Assembly: GCF_009617755.1 (NCBI RefSeq)
Contig: NZ_BGZH01000002.1
Span: 62,001 to 126,000, forward strand
Direction: 5' to 3'
Length of the DNA stretch: 64,000 nucleotides
DNA from: Marinobacter salsuginis
Lineage (GTDB): Bacteria; Pseudomonadota; Gammaproteobacteria; Pseudomonadales; Oleiphilaceae
The stretch's first letter is position 1. Every line of letters begins with the position of its first letter. Position numbers and translations under genes: made by a program. A model generated the notes under the pieces. That model searched no databases. It had not been told where the DNA came from and saw only the letters and a list, made by a program, of their open reading frames with translations. Below are positions 16,517 to 27,080 of the stretch, piece by piece.

Positions 16517-17215
16517 TCAATCAATATCTTCGAAAAGATCGGTTCGATACTGCAGTTGCTCTGGCTCTGGCTTTGGCTCTGGCGCCACTTTCTCGCGATA
16601 GAAGCCCACCTGCTCGATCACTTCCTGTACCGGGCGAAACGAGCGGCGGTGCTCGGAAGTCGCACCGAGACGGCGCAGGGCTTCCAGATGGATCGGTGTT
16701 GGGTAGCCCTTGTGCTGTGCCAGGCCGAAACCAGGGAAACGCGTCTCCAGCGCTTCCATTTCCCGGTCACGGGTTACCTTGGCAATGATGGAGGCGGCGC
16801 TGATGGCTTCGACCCTGCTATCACCCTTCACAACAGGCTCCGATGGCCAGTGCCACTTCGGACAGCGGTTACCGTCCACCAGAACGTATTCGGGGGCGAT
16901 CGCCAAACCTGAAACCGCACGCTCCATGGCCAGCATCGTGGCCTGATAGATGTTCAGCTCATCAATCTCATGGGCCTCGCACCGGCCTATGCTCCAGGCT
17001 TTGGCATGCTCCAGGATCTCCCCATAGAGCGCGCTGCGGCGTTTGTCAGTAAGCTTCTTTGAGTCCGCGAGGCCCGCAATCGGCCGGTCCGGGTCCAGAA
17101 TCACCGCCGCCGTTACGACAGCCCCAATCAGCGGACCCCGACCGACCTCGTCGACACCAGCCAGGAGAGAGCCCGTATAGCGGCATTCGAACGGCGGCAA
17201 TGGCTTTTTCGGCAT
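16517..17215 (-). CDS. rnhB: Ribonuclease HII
   Basis: The 232-residue cytosolic enzyme cuts the RNA strand of RNA-DNA hybrids and single ribonucleotides in DNA. The catalytic signature [19 protein letters not shown] (about residues 19-37), [25 protein letters not shown] and the [16 protein letters not shown] acidic site are present. The C-terminus is about 30 residues longer than the usual 200, with a charged tail rich in Glu-Pro. Its ATG overlaps the lpxB stop by one base (TGATG). In many gammaproteobacteria dnaE follows; here a tRNA and accessory DNA do. Confidence 0.95.
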   Translation of the reverse strand: MPKKPLPPFECRYTGSLLAGVDEVGRGPLIGAVVTAAVILDPDRPIAGLADSKKLTDKRRSALYGEILEHAKAWSIGRCEAHEIDELNIYQATMLAMERAVSGLAIAPEYVLVDGNRCPKWHWPSEPVVKGDSRVEAISAASIIAKVTRDREMEALETRFPGFGLAQHKGYPTPIHLEALRRLGATSEHRRSFRPVQEVIEQVGFYREKVAPEPKPEPEQLQYRTDLFEDID

Positions 17216-18396
17216 CAGCGGGCACCCTGCTCTAACAAGTCAGAGATCGCCTGGGCGGCTTTTTCATCAGCACCCTGCCTCAAGGTGTGGTGCAAGTCAG
17301 TAAAGGCTTCTTTGAGCCGAACCCGCTCTTTAGTGTTTTCCAGGCGCTCGAGCACTGCGGCGCCCAGACTTCCCGCCGTGGCGTCGTCCTGAAGCAGTTC
17401 CGGAACCAGCTGGCGCTTGGCAAGCAAATTGGGCAACGCGACGTGAGGTACCTTGACCAATTTCGACAACAGGGCATAGCTGAATCCGCTCAAGCGATAG
17501 CCCACGACCATCGGCTTTTTCAACAGCATCGCTTCCAGCGTTGCAGTTCCCGAAGCAAGCAGCACAACATCGGAGGCGGCCATCACGTCTCGGGACCTGC
17601 CTCGCACAATCGTGACTGACAGTTTCACCTCGAGCGCATCAACCAGATCCCGCACCTGTTTTTCGCGATCCCTGTTTACACAGGGAATCACCAGTTGAAG
17701 ATCCGGGCGTCGCTCCTGGATCCAGCGAGACGCTTCCAAAAACAGGGTGCCTAGTCTTTCCACCTCCCCTGCCCGGCTGCCCGGCAGGACGGCAAGTACC
17801 GACGCTTCGAGGTCTATACCCAGCGACTCCCGCATCTTGAGGGTATCCGGTTCCATGGGAATGCGATCGGCCAGGGGGTGACCCACGAACGCCACGGGCA
17901 CGTGGTGTTCCTCATAGAAACGAGCCTCAAACGGGAACAGGGTCAGCATAAGGTTGACGGACTTGGCGATTTTAAAAATCCGCTTTTGCCGCCAGGCCCA
18001 CACGGATGGGCTGACATAATGGACAGAGAGGATACCGGCCTCGCGGCAGCGTCGCTCGATAGCCAGAGTGAAATCCGGGGAATCAATACCAATGACCACG
18101 TCCGGAGGAGTGGTGAAGAAATAGTCCAGCACTCGGGCCCGGATGCTGAATAGTTCGCGAATCCGACCCAGGACCTCAACCAGGCCCATGACCGAAAGGC
18201 GCTCCATCGGCACCAGCGAGTGAAAACCTTCAGCAACCATCTCCTCTCCGCCAATTCCGACGAAACGGGCACGGGGATAACGCTGCCGGAGGGAACGAAT
18301 CAGCCCGGCACCGAGGATATCCCCCGATGCCTCGCCGGCAATGATACCGAATGTGATTTTGCGTTCGCTGATGATCGCGTGAGAAAGATCTGTCAC
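17215..18396 (-). CDS. lpxB: Lipid-A-disaccharide synthase
   Basis: LpxB joins UDP-2,3-diacylglucosamine and lipid X into the lipid A disaccharide at the inner face of the inner membrane. The 393-residue GT19 protein shows [20 protein letters not shown], the [13 protein letters not shown] stretch, [52 protein letters not shown] and [13 protein letters not shown], in family order. The start is GTG with AGGAG eight bases upstream. It lies 18 bases after lpxA in the lipid A operon. Confidence 0.96.
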   Translation of the reverse strand: MTDLSHAIISERKITFGIIAGEASGDILGAGLIRSLRQRYPRARFVGIGGEEMVAEGFHSLVPMERLSVMGLVEVLGRIRELFSIRARVLDYFFTTPPDVVIGIDSPDFTLAIERRCREAGILSVHYVSPSVWAWRQKRIFKIAKSVNLMLTLFPFEARFYEEHHVPVAFVGHPLADRIPMEPDTLKMRESLGIDLEASVLAVLPGSRAGEVERLGTLFLEASRWIQERRPDLQLVIPCVNRDREKQVRDLVDALEVKLSVTIVRGRSRDVMAASDVVLLASGTATLEAMLLKKPMVVGYRLSGFSYALLSKLVKVPHVALPNLLAKRQLVPELLQDDATAGSLGAAVLERLENTKERVRLKEAFTDLHHTLRQGADEKAAQAISDLLEQGAR

Positions 18397-18414
18397 CGAC
18401 AGGCTCCTGCCGGG

Positions 18415-19206
18415 TTAGCGGATGATGCCGCGGTGTGCTCCACGCAGGGAGTCAATGAGCGGGCGAATCTCCGCAACATCGGAATAGGATTTCTCGAGTT
18501 CTTCAACGGCCTGTTCGGTCGTGAGCCCCTGGCGGTAGATGACCTTGTAGGCACGGCGTAAGGCCAGCAAAACATCTTTACTGAAACCGCGGCGCTTGAG
18601 GCCTTCGACGTTCATGCCATGAGGCTCCGCTGACTGACCACTGGCCATAACGTAGGCGGGAATATCCTTGAGTACGATGCTGCCACCGGCCGCCATGCTG
18701 TGGGGGCCAATATGGCAGAACTGGTGAACCATGGTACCGCCACCGAGGATCGCAAAATCACCGACCGAGACATGGCCCGCAAGGGTCGCGCAATTGGCCA
18801 GGATGGTGTTATCCCCCACAATGCAGTCGTGGGCGACATGCACATAAGCCATCAGAAGGTTACCGCTGCCAATGCGGGTTTCGCCACGATCCTGGACCGT
18901 GCCGCGGTGGATGGTGCAATTCTCTCGAATCACATTGTTGTCACCAATCACCAACGTGGTCGGCTCGCCGGCGTATTTCTTGTCCTGACACTCTTCACCG
19001 ATACTGGAGAACTGGAAGATGCGATTGTTCCGGCCAATGACCGTAGGCCCTTTAACAACAACGTGCGACAGGATCTCTGTGCCATCGCCGATTTCCACAT
19101 CCGGACCAATGTAACTCCACGGCCCGACGGTGACGTTGTCCCCGAGCCTGGCTGACGGGTCTACAATTGCCTGAGGATGGACTCCCGACCAGTCATTTGT
19201 CGCCAT
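18415..19206 (-). CDS. lpxA: UDP-N-acetylglucosamine O-acyltransferase
   Basis: The first lipid A enzyme moves a hydroxyacyl chain from acyl carrier protein to UDP-GlcNAc. The 263-residue protein begins with left-handed beta-helix hexapeptide repeats (HPQAIVDPSARLGDNVTVGP, residues about 8-27) and has the catalytic His in YVHVAHDCIVGDNT and the C-terminal helical bundle (KRRGFSKDVLLALRRAYKVI). I start at the ATG at 19206, which overlaps the fabZ stop by one base; a TTG one codon earlier is possible. The order fabZ-lpxA-lpxB-rnhB is standard. Confidence 0.96.
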   Translation of the reverse strand: MATNDWSGVHPQAIVDPSARLGDNVTVGPWSYIGPDVEIGDGTEILSHVVVKGPTVIGRNNRIFQFSSIGEECQDKKYAGEPTTLVIGDNNVIRENCTIHRGTVQDRGETRIGSGNLLMAYVHVAHDCIVGDNTILANCATLAGHVSVGDFAILGGGTMVHQFCHIGPHSMAAGGSIVLKDIPAYVMASGQSAEPHGMNVEGLKRRGFSKDVLLALRRAYKVIYRQGLTTEQAVEELEKSYSDVAEIRPLIDSLRGAHRGIIR

Positions 19207-19643
19207 CAAACTTCTCTCTCAGCGGTCAGAATCTCTGCCACGCAAACGACTTCTCCGTCGACCAGAGCGCGACACTCGAATTTGTATATACCCCGTTTAC
19301 CGGAAATAAATTCCGACTCCATGCACAGTTGATCCCCTGGCAATACCGGGCGTTTGAACCGGGCCTTGCTCGAACCGGCCAAGTATTGTACCACGCCGTC
19401 AGAAGGTTTCCGGCCCACAGTCACAAAACCGAGAATGCCGGATAACTGCGCCATCGCCTCAATGATCAAGACGCCCGGCATGATGGGATTATTCGGGAAG
19501 TGGCCCTGGAAGAACGGCTCGTTAAACGAAATATTCTTGTAGCCCTTGATCGATTTTCCCTTTTCGACCTCAGTTACCCGATCCACCAGCAAAAACGGGT
19601 ATCGGTGTGGAAGGTACTCCAGAATTTCGTCGATGTTCATCAT
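19206..19643 (-). CDS. fabZ: 3-hydroxyacyl-[acyl-carrier-protein] dehydratase FabZ
   Basis: FabZ dehydrates 3-hydroxyacyl-ACP in fatty acid elongation and competes with LpxA for the same pool. The 145-residue hotdog-fold protein has [17 protein letters not shown], and the active site [19 protein letters not shown] with the catalytic His and Glu. I place the start at 19643 (ATG-ATG, with GAGG upstream) because this gives the normal family length; the longer open frame only reads through the lpxD end. Confidence 0.95.
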   Translation of the reverse strand: MMNIDEILEYLPHRYPFLLVDRVTEVEKGKSIKGYKNISFNEPFFQGHFPNNPIMPGVLIIEAMAQLSGILGFVTVGRKPSDGVVQYLAGSSKARFKRPVLPGDQLCMESEFISGKRGIYKFECRALVDGEVVCVAEILTAEREV

Positions 19644-19654
19644 GTTGATCGGCC

Positions 19655-20680
19655 TCAGCCCTCTAATTTCTTTTCGAGTTCTTTTACCCGTCGCGCCAGA
19701 ACATCCAACTGCCGGAAGCGCACCGCATTCTTGCGCCATTGACGGTTGGTATCGGCACTCGTGCCTGATGAATAGACACCTGGCTCCCGGATGTCACCGG
19801 TTACCAGAGTCATACCGGTCAGATGAACCTGATCGGCGATTTCAAGATGGCCAGCAACGCCGGATGCGCCACCGAAAACACAGTGCCTGCCAACGCGGGT
19901 GCTGCCGGCAATGCCAACCATAGCCGCCATGGCGCTGTGCTCGCCTATGCATACGTTATGGGCAATCTGGATCAGGTTATCGAGCTTCACACCGTCGCCA
20001 ATCACGGTGTCATCCAAAGCCCCGCGATCGATAGTGGTGTTGGCGCCCACTTCCACATCATTCCCGAGAACAACGCGCCCGAGCTGTGCAATACGGTGCC
20101 AAACGCCCTTCTCGTTCGCGAAACCAAAACCGTCGGAGCCTATCACAGCACCGCTGAGTATGTGGCAACGTTCGCCAATCACCACGTCGTGAGCCAGAGT
20201 CACCCGGGGCCGAATCAGAGTCCGGGCTCCGATTCTGGCGCGGGCTCCAACAATCGAGCCGGCTCCAACAACAACCCTCTCACCAATATCTGCCCCGGCT
20301 TCCACCACCACATTCGGGCCTATGCTGGCATCCTCAGCGATGGTCGCTGACGGGTCTACTACTGCGGACGGGTGAATGCCGGGCGAAGCAACGGGGGCGG
20401 GGTCAAACCAGTGGCTCAACCGGGCATATCCGAGATATGGATTGTCCAGTAACAGGGCGTTGGTCGGAGCCTCTTTCGCCGAGGCAGGTGCAACAATAAC
20501 GGCCGAAGCACGCGTGTCTGGCAGATATTTGCCATAGGACGGATTCGCCAGGAAGCTGATCTGACCGGGACCAGCCGCCTGCAACGTCGCCAGACCCGAA
20601 ACCTTTACATCAGGGTCACCCCGTAGCTCCGCACCAAGGGCATTGGCAATTTCCCCAAGGCGATAGGACCTTTCTGTCAT
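19655..20680 (-). CDS. lpxD: UDP-3-O-(3-hydroxyacyl)glucosamine N-acyltransferase
   Basis: The third lipid A enzyme adds the N-linked acyl chain. In the 341-residue protein an N-terminal uridine-binding domain ([22 protein letters not shown], then [13 protein letters not shown]) is followed by hexapeptide repeats from about residue 105. The catalytic His lies in [21 protein letters not shown], and a C-terminal helix extends from about 320. The start has GGGAG upstream. It lies between skp and fabZ as expected. Confidence 0.96.
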   Translation of the reverse strand: MTERSYRLGEIANALGAELRGDPDVKVSGLATLQAAGPGQISFLANPSYGKYLPDTRASAVIVAPASAKEAPTNALLLDNPYLGYARLSHWFDPAPVASPGIHPSAVVDPSATIAEDASIGPNVVVEAGADIGERVVVGAGSIVGARARIGARTLIRPRVTLAHDVVIGERCHILSGAVIGSDGFGFANEKGVWHRIAQLGRVVLGNDVEVGANTTIDRGALDDTVIGDGVKLDNLIQIAHNVCIGEHSAMAAMVGIAGSTRVGRHCVFGGASGVAGHLEIADQVHLTGMTLVTGDIREPGVYSSGTSADTNRQWRKNAVRFRQLDVLARRVKELEKKLEG

Positions 20681-20727
20681 TGCGAACTCCCAAGCAACGA
20701 TCAGGGCACCGGGGTGCCCGTCACAGA

Positions 20728-21225
20728 TTAACGGTTCAGTTTTTCAAGAAGCTGAGAGGTCAGGTTCATTTCAGGCTTTACATAGACAACTGCTTCGCTT
20801 GGCAGGATAAGGTCGAGGTTGTTCTCCTCAAGAAGCTCCTTGACCGCTGCGTCCACCTCGGGACGAGCCTGCTCCAGAAACGCCTGCTTGCGCTGGTTCA
20901 CTGTTGAATCCAACCGCTGCTTGAGAAAGTTGAACTCCTTTACCTTCTCCTGGAACTCTCCCGCCAGCTTGTTACGCTCGCTCTCGTTCATCATGGCTCC
21001 ATCCTTCTCAAGGCGTTCCTGGAGCTTGCGAGCTGCTTCCTGGGCTTCACGGACGCGGGCTTCGTCCCCGGCAAAATCCTTCTGAAGGGATTCGCTGAAT
21101 GTCTTGGCATCGTCAGACGAGAACAGTGCCTGACGCAGATCGACTACACCAATCCGGGTTTCGGCCATCGCCGGGAATGAAAACGCCATAATCACAGCAG
21201 CGAACATCAAAACAAATCGGGACAT
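20728..21225 (-). CDS. skp: Periplasmic chaperone Skp/OmpH family
   Basis: Skp holds unfolded outer-membrane proteins in the periplasm for delivery to BamA. The 165-residue precursor has a signal peptide ending FPAMA-E at about residue 20, then [20 protein letters not shown] and a long coiled-coil region (about residues 45-130) rich in Glu, Lys and Gln, as in the tentacles of the Skp trimer. The start at 21225 is set by AGGAG and gives a proper signal peptide; the longer frame adds a charged stretch ahead of it. It follows bamA directly. Confidence 0.93.
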   Translation of the reverse strand: MSRFVLMFAAVIMAFSFPAMAETRIGVVDLRQALFSSDDAKTFSESLQKDFAGDEARVREAQEAARKLQERLEKDGAMMNESERNKLAGEFQEKVKEFNFLKQRLDSTVNQRKQAFLEQARPEVDAAVKELLEENNLDLILPSEAVVYVKPEMNLTSQLLEKLNR

Positions 21226-21270
21226 TGGTTTTCTCCTGATTTTCATCCGTCGATTATTATTATCCATGCT

Positions 21271-23589
21271 TTAGAAGGTCTGGCCCAGCGAGAACTGGAA
21301 CACCTGTGTGTCGTCGCCAGCTTTGTCGTTCAGAGGGTAAGCGAGACTGAATGCCAATGGGCCAACAGCCGTTATCCACTGGAAGCCGACACCGGCTGCC
21401 ATCCTGATTTCGCTCAGTTCCGGATCGAACCCCCTGGCTGTATCAAACACCTGGCCGGCATCCAGGAAGAATGCCGTTCTCATTGAGCGGGTATCGCCAG
21501 CAAACGGCGTCGGGAAGATCAGTTCCAGACCACCCTCGGTCAAAAGGTTGCCGCCAAACGGATCCGGATCCGAAAGGTCGTTTACGTTATTCGTTGCCCT
21601 GAGCCCCAGCGAGTTGGCTTCGTATCCACGAACCGAACCATAACCACCGGTGTAGAAGTGCTCGTAGAACGGCATCTGGCTGCGATCACCATAGCCATCG
21701 CCGTAGCCGATCTCTGACCGTGCCCGGAAGACCCAGCGATTATTATCGGTCACAGGGTAGTAGAAATCCGTTTTGTGGGTAGCTTTGTAGAAAGTCAGAT
21801 CACTACCCGGCACCGCCACATCCAGGGACAGTGAGTGGCTGTAACCATCAGTCGGCAACACGCCACGGTTCAGAGTACTGCGACGCCAGCTTCCGAACAG
21901 GAAAAAGTTGGTGAACGAGTCGCCTTCCTCATCAATGAATTCACTCACCTCCTGTGACGTAAAGAGGCCTTCCTTCAGATTCGACTGAGTGACACCGGCA
22001 CCAAAATTCAGGCGGGTAATACTGTCCGTGGGGTAGCCGAAGGTAACGCGGCCACCGTACTCATCCAGCAGGAACGAGGAAATATCTTCCTCTTCGTAGT
22101 CAGTCTCCCGGGCGAATACACTGAACCCGCGGCTCACGCCATCAACGGTGTAGTAAGGGTCCAGATAGGAGATGTTTGCGCTCTTGATGGAGTCACTGAC
22201 ATTCACGCCGAAGGATACCCGCTTACCGGTACCAAAGAAGTTATTCTCAGAGACATTGGCACCGAGAATCACACCGGAATCCTGGGAAAAGCCAATGGAG
22301 GCCGAAAGGCTGCCTGTTGGCTGCTCCTCAACGGAATAATTGACGTCCACCAGGTCGTCGGTGCCAGGTACCGGGACGGTGTCCACGTTAACAGTCTGGA
22401 AGAAGCCAAGACGTTCCAACTTGGTCTTGGAGAACTCGATTCGGTCGGAAGACGCAACACCGCCCTCCATTTGCGTCATTTCCTGGCGCAGGACATCATC
22501 GCGTGTAGACACGTTGCCATCGAAATTGATTCTTCGCACGTAGGCCCGCTTGCCAGGCTCCACAAAAAACGTGACTGCGGCTGTGTTGTTTTCGCCCGGC
22601 TCCGGAACGGCATTGACGTTGGCAAAGGCATAGCCCTCACGGCCAAGCCGGAATGCCAGGGATTCGGAAATTGCTGTCATGCGGGACCGGGAGAATACAT
22701 CACCTTCCTCGACCGGAATCAGCGAGCGCAATTCCTCCTCACCCACGATGAGCTCACCGCGAAGGTTGATTTCGGAAATGGTGTACTGGGGACCTTCATT
22801 TACAGCAATCGCGATGAAGACTTTTTGCTTGTCCGGAGAGATGGACACTTGGCTGGACTCGACGTTGAAATCGAGATAGCCCCGATCAAGATAGAATGAC
22901 CGAAGCGACTCCAGATCGCCGCTCAGACGTTCTCTGGCGTATTTGTCCGCGTTGGTTATCGAGTTCCACCAGCTCGTGGTTTGCAGCTCGAACAGATCCT
23001 GCAGCTCCTCGTCGGTGAAATCCCGGTTGCCAATGAGATTGATGTGGTGAATGGCGGCAACAGAACCTTCATTGATATCCAGACGAATCGAAACCCGGTT
23101 TCTCGGAAGCTCTTCCGCTGTTGCCTTTACCCGGGCATTGTAGCGGCCCTGAGCAATGTATGAGCGCAGTATTTCAAGCTCCAGACGTTCGAGGGTCGCA
23201 CGCCGGAACACCTGGCCTTCCTGAAGCCCGGCCCCTGCCAGCGCGTCCATCAACATCTCGGTTTCAATGTTCTTATTGCCCTCGATCTCGATATCACTGA
23301 TGGAGGGACGCTCTCGAACCGTCAGAATGAGTACACCAGCTTCCCGGCTGGCCTCAATGTCGGTAAAAAGCCCGGTCCGGAACAGCGACTTGATCGCATC
23401 AGCCAGCTCGGTCTCGTCCACCTGTTCACCAATATTGACAGGGAACGCAGAAAAAACAGTACCCGCAGATACCCTCTGCAGGCCTTCAACCTCAATATCC
23501 GCAACAGTGAACTGATCAGCAAGTGCTGGCTTCATGCCGGACACGGCCACAGCGAGGCCAACGGCTACACTTAGAAGAGAACGTCTCAT
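21271..23589 (-). CDS. bamA: Outer membrane protein assembly factor BamA
   Basis: BamA inserts beta-barrel proteins into the outer membrane. The 772-residue precursor has a signal peptide to about residue 24 (KPALA-D) and five POTRA domains from about 26 to 425, beginning FTVADIEVEGLQRVSAGTVF. The Omp85 barrel contains the loop-6 GGYGSVRGYEANSLG motif and ends FQFSLGQTF with the terminal aromatic residue needed for barrel recognition. Its neighbours rseP and skp serve the same envelope pathway. Confidence 0.97.
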   Translation of the reverse strand: MRRSLLSVAVGLAVAVSGMKPALADQFTVADIEVEGLQRVSAGTVFSAFPVNIGEQVDETELADAIKSLFRTGLFTDIEASREAGVLILTVRERPSISDIEIEGNKNIETEMLMDALAGAGLQEGQVFRRATLERLELEILRSYIAQGRYNARVKATAEELPRNRVSIRLDINEGSVAAIHHINLIGNRDFTDEELQDLFELQTTSWWNSITNADKYARERLSGDLESLRSFYLDRGYLDFNVESSQVSISPDKQKVFIAIAVNEGPQYTISEINLRGELIVGEEELRSLIPVEEGDVFSRSRMTAISESLAFRLGREGYAFANVNAVPEPGENNTAAVTFFVEPGKRAYVRRINFDGNVSTRDDVLRQEMTQMEGGVASSDRIEFSKTKLERLGFFQTVNVDTVPVPGTDDLVDVNYSVEEQPTGSLSASIGFSQDSGVILGANVSENNFFGTGKRVSFGVNVSDSIKSANISYLDPYYTVDGVSRGFSVFARETDYEEEDISSFLLDEYGGRVTFGYPTDSITRLNFGAGVTQSNLKEGLFTSQEVSEFIDEEGDSFTNFFLFGSWRRSTLNRGVLPTDGYSHSLSLDVAVPGSDLTFYKATHKTDFYYPVTDNNRWVFRARSEIGYGDGYGDRSQMPFYEHFYTGGYGSVRGYEANSLGLRATNNVNDLSDPDPFGGNLLTEGGLELIFPTPFAGDTRSMRTAFFLDAGQVFDTARGFDPELSEIRMAAGVGFQWITAVGPLAFSLAYPLNDKAGDDTQVFQFSLGQTF

Positions 23590-23633
23590 TCAAATATTTC
23601 GCCTGGTTAATGCGCGTAAAGAGCTCGCAATTC

Positions 23634-24983
23634 TCACAACCGCATCAGGTCGTTGTAAAGAGCAAACACCATTAATGTGAGGATCATTGCCATACCAATT
23701 CGTAATCCAAACGCTTGAGCCTGCTCGGAAAGCGGCTTTCCCCGGAGGGCTTCGATGGTGTAGTAAACGATATGACCACCATCCAGTACCGGTACAGGCA
23801 GAAGGTTCAAAATGCCCAGACTTACGCTCAGATAAGCAAGAAAACGCACGAAATCTTCGAATCCGGAGCTGACGCTGGCCTCTGCAACCCGGGCAATGGT
23901 TATCGGACCACTGAGGTTTGTGGGCGACAACAGTCCGGTGACCATTTTCTTGATGGCCACGAGCGTAAGACGGGTGTCCGCCCAGGTTTCGCTGAGGGCT
24001 ACCGGGATGGCAGCGAACGGACCGTAGCTGACATCCCGCAGAACTTCCTCTGGCCACGAGATCGCCTCCACACCTGCCCCGACGAAACCGATCGACTCGC
24101 CACTTTCCTCGGTCCTTGCTTCCGGGGTCACGCTCAGGGATTGTTCCGAGCCGTTGCGCTCCACAGTGACCTGAAGTGTCTGCTCCGGAGCGTTGCGAAT
24201 GAACTCTACCAGCTCAAACCAGCTGCCGATCGCCTCGCCATTCACGGCAACGATGCGATCTCCGGGCTGCAACCCGGCTGCCTCTGCACGCCCACCCTCG
24301 GAAATCTGACCCAATACAGGCGGCACAGCAGGCCGCCATGGCGTGATGCCAAACTCAGCCAGCGGGTTGGGCGTATCATCACTCAGGCCCCATCCTGAAA
24401 GCTCACCGCTGACGGTTCCCCGGGCGCCATCCTCGGACACCTCCATGGAGATCGAACCATGCTCGCCAGTCCGCTCGAGGATGCGCATGTTCACATCACG
24501 CCAGGAACTGACCCGATGGCCATCCACGGCGTGAATCTCCATGCCTTCCTGCAGCCCCACCCGCTCGGCCACGCTCTCGTCGGCAATCTGGCCAACAATG
24601 GGCGCAACATGGGTAACGCCAACCACGCTTAATAGCCAGTAAGCAAAAATGGCAAATATGAAATTGGCTACGGGGCCAGCCGCGGCAATGGCAATACGTT
24701 GGCCGGGCGGCTTGGACGTGAAGGCCTGGTCTCGGAGTTCCTCGGGTACCGGCCCCTCTCGCTCATCAAGCATCTTGACGTAGCCGCCCAGTGGAATGGC
24801 CGCAACCGCGAACTCGGTTCCATGCTTGTCATACCAGGAAAACATGGGTTTCCCGAAACCCACCGAGAATCGGAGCACTTTTACCCCGCACCGCCGGGCC
24901 ACCCAGAAATGACCGTATTCGTGCAAGGTCACGAGGATGCCGAGGGTAAGCGCGAGTGCGAGGACGGTTTCAATAATCTGCAT
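23634..24983 (-). CDS. rseP: Site-2 zinc metalloprotease RseP
   Basis: RseP cuts anti-sigma factors such as RseA within the inner membrane to release the envelope stress sigma factor. The 449-residue protein has the zinc site LHEYGHFWVARRCGVKVLRF in the first membrane segment, two PDZ domains in the periplasm (about residues 115-200 and 205-295; GRAEAAGLQPGDRIVAVNGE is in the second) and the third zinc ligand in LNLLPVPVLDGGHIVYYTIE. Four membrane segments are visible. It lies between dxr and bamA, as in Pseudomonas. Confidence 0.96.
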   Translation of the reverse strand: MQIIETVLALALTLGILVTLHEYGHFWVARRCGVKVLRFSVGFGKPMFSWYDKHGTEFAVAAIPLGGYVKMLDEREGPVPEELRDQAFTSKPPGQRIAIAAAGPVANFIFAIFAYWLLSVVGVTHVAPIVGQIADESVAERVGLQEGMEIHAVDGHRVSSWRDVNMRILERTGEHGSISMEVSEDGARGTVSGELSGWGLSDDTPNPLAEFGITPWRPAVPPVLGQISEGGRAEAAGLQPGDRIVAVNGEAIGSWFELVEFIRNAPEQTLQVTVERNGSEQSLSVTPEARTEESGESIGFVGAGVEAISWPEEVLRDVSYGPFAAIPVALSETWADTRLTLVAIKKMVTGLLSPTNLSGPITIARVAEASVSSGFEDFVRFLAYLSVSLGILNLLPVPVLDGGHIVYYTIEALRGKPLSEQAQAFGLRIGMAMILTLMVFALYNDLMRL

Positions 24984-25032
24984 AGCGTTCCTGATTGAAT
25001 GGCTTCAGCCGGGCAGCCTACGGCTGCGACTA

Positions 25033-26217
25033 TCAGACAGTTAACAGACCTATCTGTTCCCGCGCACGACCCCGTGCCTCTTTATCCTTGGCAAAAATGA
25101 TCTCAAAGCTGTCTGCTGGCTCTACTGCGGTCGCAGCGAGCGTTCGCTCTATGATAACGGGGATATCCGAAAAACACAGGGTACCGTCGAGAAAAGCGGC
25201 AACCGCCACTTCATTGGCCGCATTCAGAACCGCCGGTGCAGTGCCGCCCGCCTCGAAAGCTTCCGCAGCAAGGCGCAGACAGGGGAAACGCCCCAGATCC
25301 GGGCGTTCGAAGTGAAAACGCCCGATAGCGAACAGATCCAGGGGGGCAACTCCGGCATCAATGCGCTCGGGCCAGGCCAGGCCGTTGGCAATCGGCGTTC
25401 TCATATCCGGACTGCCAAGCTGTGCCAACACGGATCCATCGGCATATTCCACCATGGAGTGGATGATACTCTCTGGATGAACATGCACCTCGACTTTCTG
25501 AGGTGTTGTGTTGAAAAGCCAGCAGGCTTCAATCAGCTCCAGGCCCTTGTTCATCAAGGTGGCTGAGTCTACGGAAATCTTTTGGCCCATGGACCAGTTG
25601 GGGTGGGCACACGCCTGGGCCGGAGTTACCGACCGGAGATCTTCAGCAGAGTGCTCGCGGAAGGGGCCACCGGAGGCTGTCAGCAAGATCCTCGTAATAC
25701 CGGCACCAGCAGGATCCCGGATCTTGTCTGCCGGCATGCACTGGAAAATCGCGTTGTGCTCGGAATCGATCGGCAGCAGTTCGGCACCGGCCTCGGTCAC
25801 GGCGTCCATGAACAATTTCCCGGACATCACCAGGGCTTCTTTATTGGCAAGCAGCACCCGCTTCCCTGCCCTTACCGCTGAAAGCGTAGGCGATAATCCC
25901 GCCGCGCCAACAATGGCTGCCATCACGGTATCAACGTCAGGCGCCGAGGCTGCCTGACACAACCCATCCAGGCCGGCGAGCACCTCGGTGTCCGGCAAGT
26001 CTGCCAGCAGCTCGGAGAGCATATTGGCAGCCTCTGGATCGGCCATGACGGCCACCTTGGGACGGAATTCCCGGCACAATACAGCCAGTTCCTCAGCGCG
26101 GGTGCTGGCGGTTAATGCATAAACCGAGAAACGTTCCGGGTGCCTTCGAACAACATCCAGGGTGCTGAGGCCAATGGAGCCCGTGGCTCCGAGAATGCTG
26201 ATAGAGCGGGTTGCCAT
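25033..26217 (-). CDS. dxr: 1-deoxy-D-xylulose 5-phosphate reductoisomerase
   Basis: This enzyme makes 2-C-methylerythritol 4-phosphate, the committed step of isoprenoid synthesis. The 394-residue protein shows the NADPH fold [20 protein letters not shown] at the N-terminus, [12 protein letters not shown], the metal and substrate loop [13 protein letters not shown], and [12 protein letters not shown] use the ATG at 26217, two bases past the cdsA stop, since the protein then begins just ahead of the nucleotide-binding motif. Confidence 0.96.
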   Translation of the reverse strand: MATRSISILGATGSIGLSTLDVVRRHPERFSVYALTASTRAEELAVLCREFRPKVAVMADPEAANMLSELLADLPDTEVLAGLDGLCQAASAPDVDTVMAAIVGAAGLSPTLSAVRAGKRVLLANKEALVMSGKLFMDAVTEAGAELLPIDSEHNAIFQCMPADKIRDPAGAGITRILLTASGGPFREHSAEDLRSVTPAQACAHPNWSMGQKISVDSATLMNKGLELIEACWLFNTTPQKVEVHVHPESIIHSMVEYADGSVLAQLGSPDMRTPIANGLAWPERIDAGVAPLDLFAIGRFHFERPDLGRFPCLRLAAEAFEAGGTAPAVLNAANEVAVAAFLDGTLCFSDIPVIIERTLAATAVEPADSFEIIFAKDKEARGRAREQIGLLTV

Positions 26218-26219
26218 AG

Positions 26220-27059
26220 TCACCAGTGCCCGGTTGTGAGCCAACCAAGTTGGGTAATGATGAGAGCAAAAACCGGAATCGCCGCTGTCAGACTATCAAT
26301 CCGATCCATAATCCCGCCATGGCCGGGTAGCAACTGACTACTGTCCTTGATGCCCCGATGCCGCTTGAGCATGCTTTCCAGCAAATCACCCAACACCGAA
26401 ACCAGGCCGGTGGCGAGACTGGCAACAATCAGGAGCAGTGTCTGTCCTGCCCCTGCTGAAGCCAGAAAACTCACCACAAGAGCAAAGGCTCCCACGGCCA
26501 CCAGACCACCCCAGACACCCGCCCAGGACTTACCGGGGCTGACCCGGGGTGCCAACTTTGCTTTTCCAAACGCCCGACCGGCAAAGTAAGCACCGATATC
26601 AGCAACCCAGACCACGCAGAACACGTAAAGAATGAGCAGCAGGTTGTTGCTGCTGTCGCCAAACTGGAAGCCACCGGTACGCAGGTGATTCAGGCCAACC
26701 CAGGCGGGCACCAGCACGAACAGCCCCATTACGGCTCTGACCGGCAGACTGCCCCATTTATCAGACCCTGCGGGGTAACTGCGAACCAGAAGAAAACAGA
26801 TGCCCCACCAGAACAGCGCCAGCCAGAGCACCGCCACAAACGGCACGTTGAGAAGCCCGTATAGAATCAGGGCGGTTAGCAGCGCATAACCGATCCGACC
26901 AGCAGGATGCCCAATGCCAGACATATTTGCCCACTCCCAGGCACCTATAGAGATGATGGCACCTGTGAAGAGAGCAAACCCCAGCGGAGGGAGAAAGAAG
27001 ATCCCGCCGATGGCGATCGGGGCGAGAATCAATGCGGTGATAATTCGGGTTTTTAACAC
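26220..27059 (-). CDS. cdsA: Phosphatidate cytidylyltransferase
   Basis: CdsA makes CDP-diacylglycerol, the precursor of all phospholipids in these bacteria, in the inner membrane. The 279-residue protein has about eight membrane segments. Its family signature is at the C-terminal half: [20 protein letters not shown], then [20 protein letters not shown] and [15 protein letters not shown]. The start appears to be GTG at 27059 with a weak ribosome-binding site, so coupling to uppS 21 bases upstream is likely. Confidence 0.95.
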   Translation of the reverse strand: MLKTRIITALILAPIAIGGIFFLPPLGFALFTGAIISIGAWEWANMSGIGHPAGRIGYALLTALILYGLLNVPFVAVLWLALFWWGICFLLVRSYPAGSDKWGSLPVRAVMGLFVLVPAWVGLNHLRTGGFQFGDSSNNLLLILYVFCVVWVADIGAYFAGRAFGKAKLAPRVSPGKSWAGVWGGLVAVGAFALVVSFLASAGAGQTLLLIVASLATGLVSVLGDLLESMLKRHRGIKDSSQLLPGHGGIMDRIDSLTAAIPVFALIITQLGWLTTGHW

Positions 27060-27080
27060 GGTTAACGTCGCTATCGTTCG

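Noticed and set aside
23590..24057. 155-residue open frame on the minus strand inside rseP
   Set aside because: It is a shadow in another frame of rseP with no start signal.
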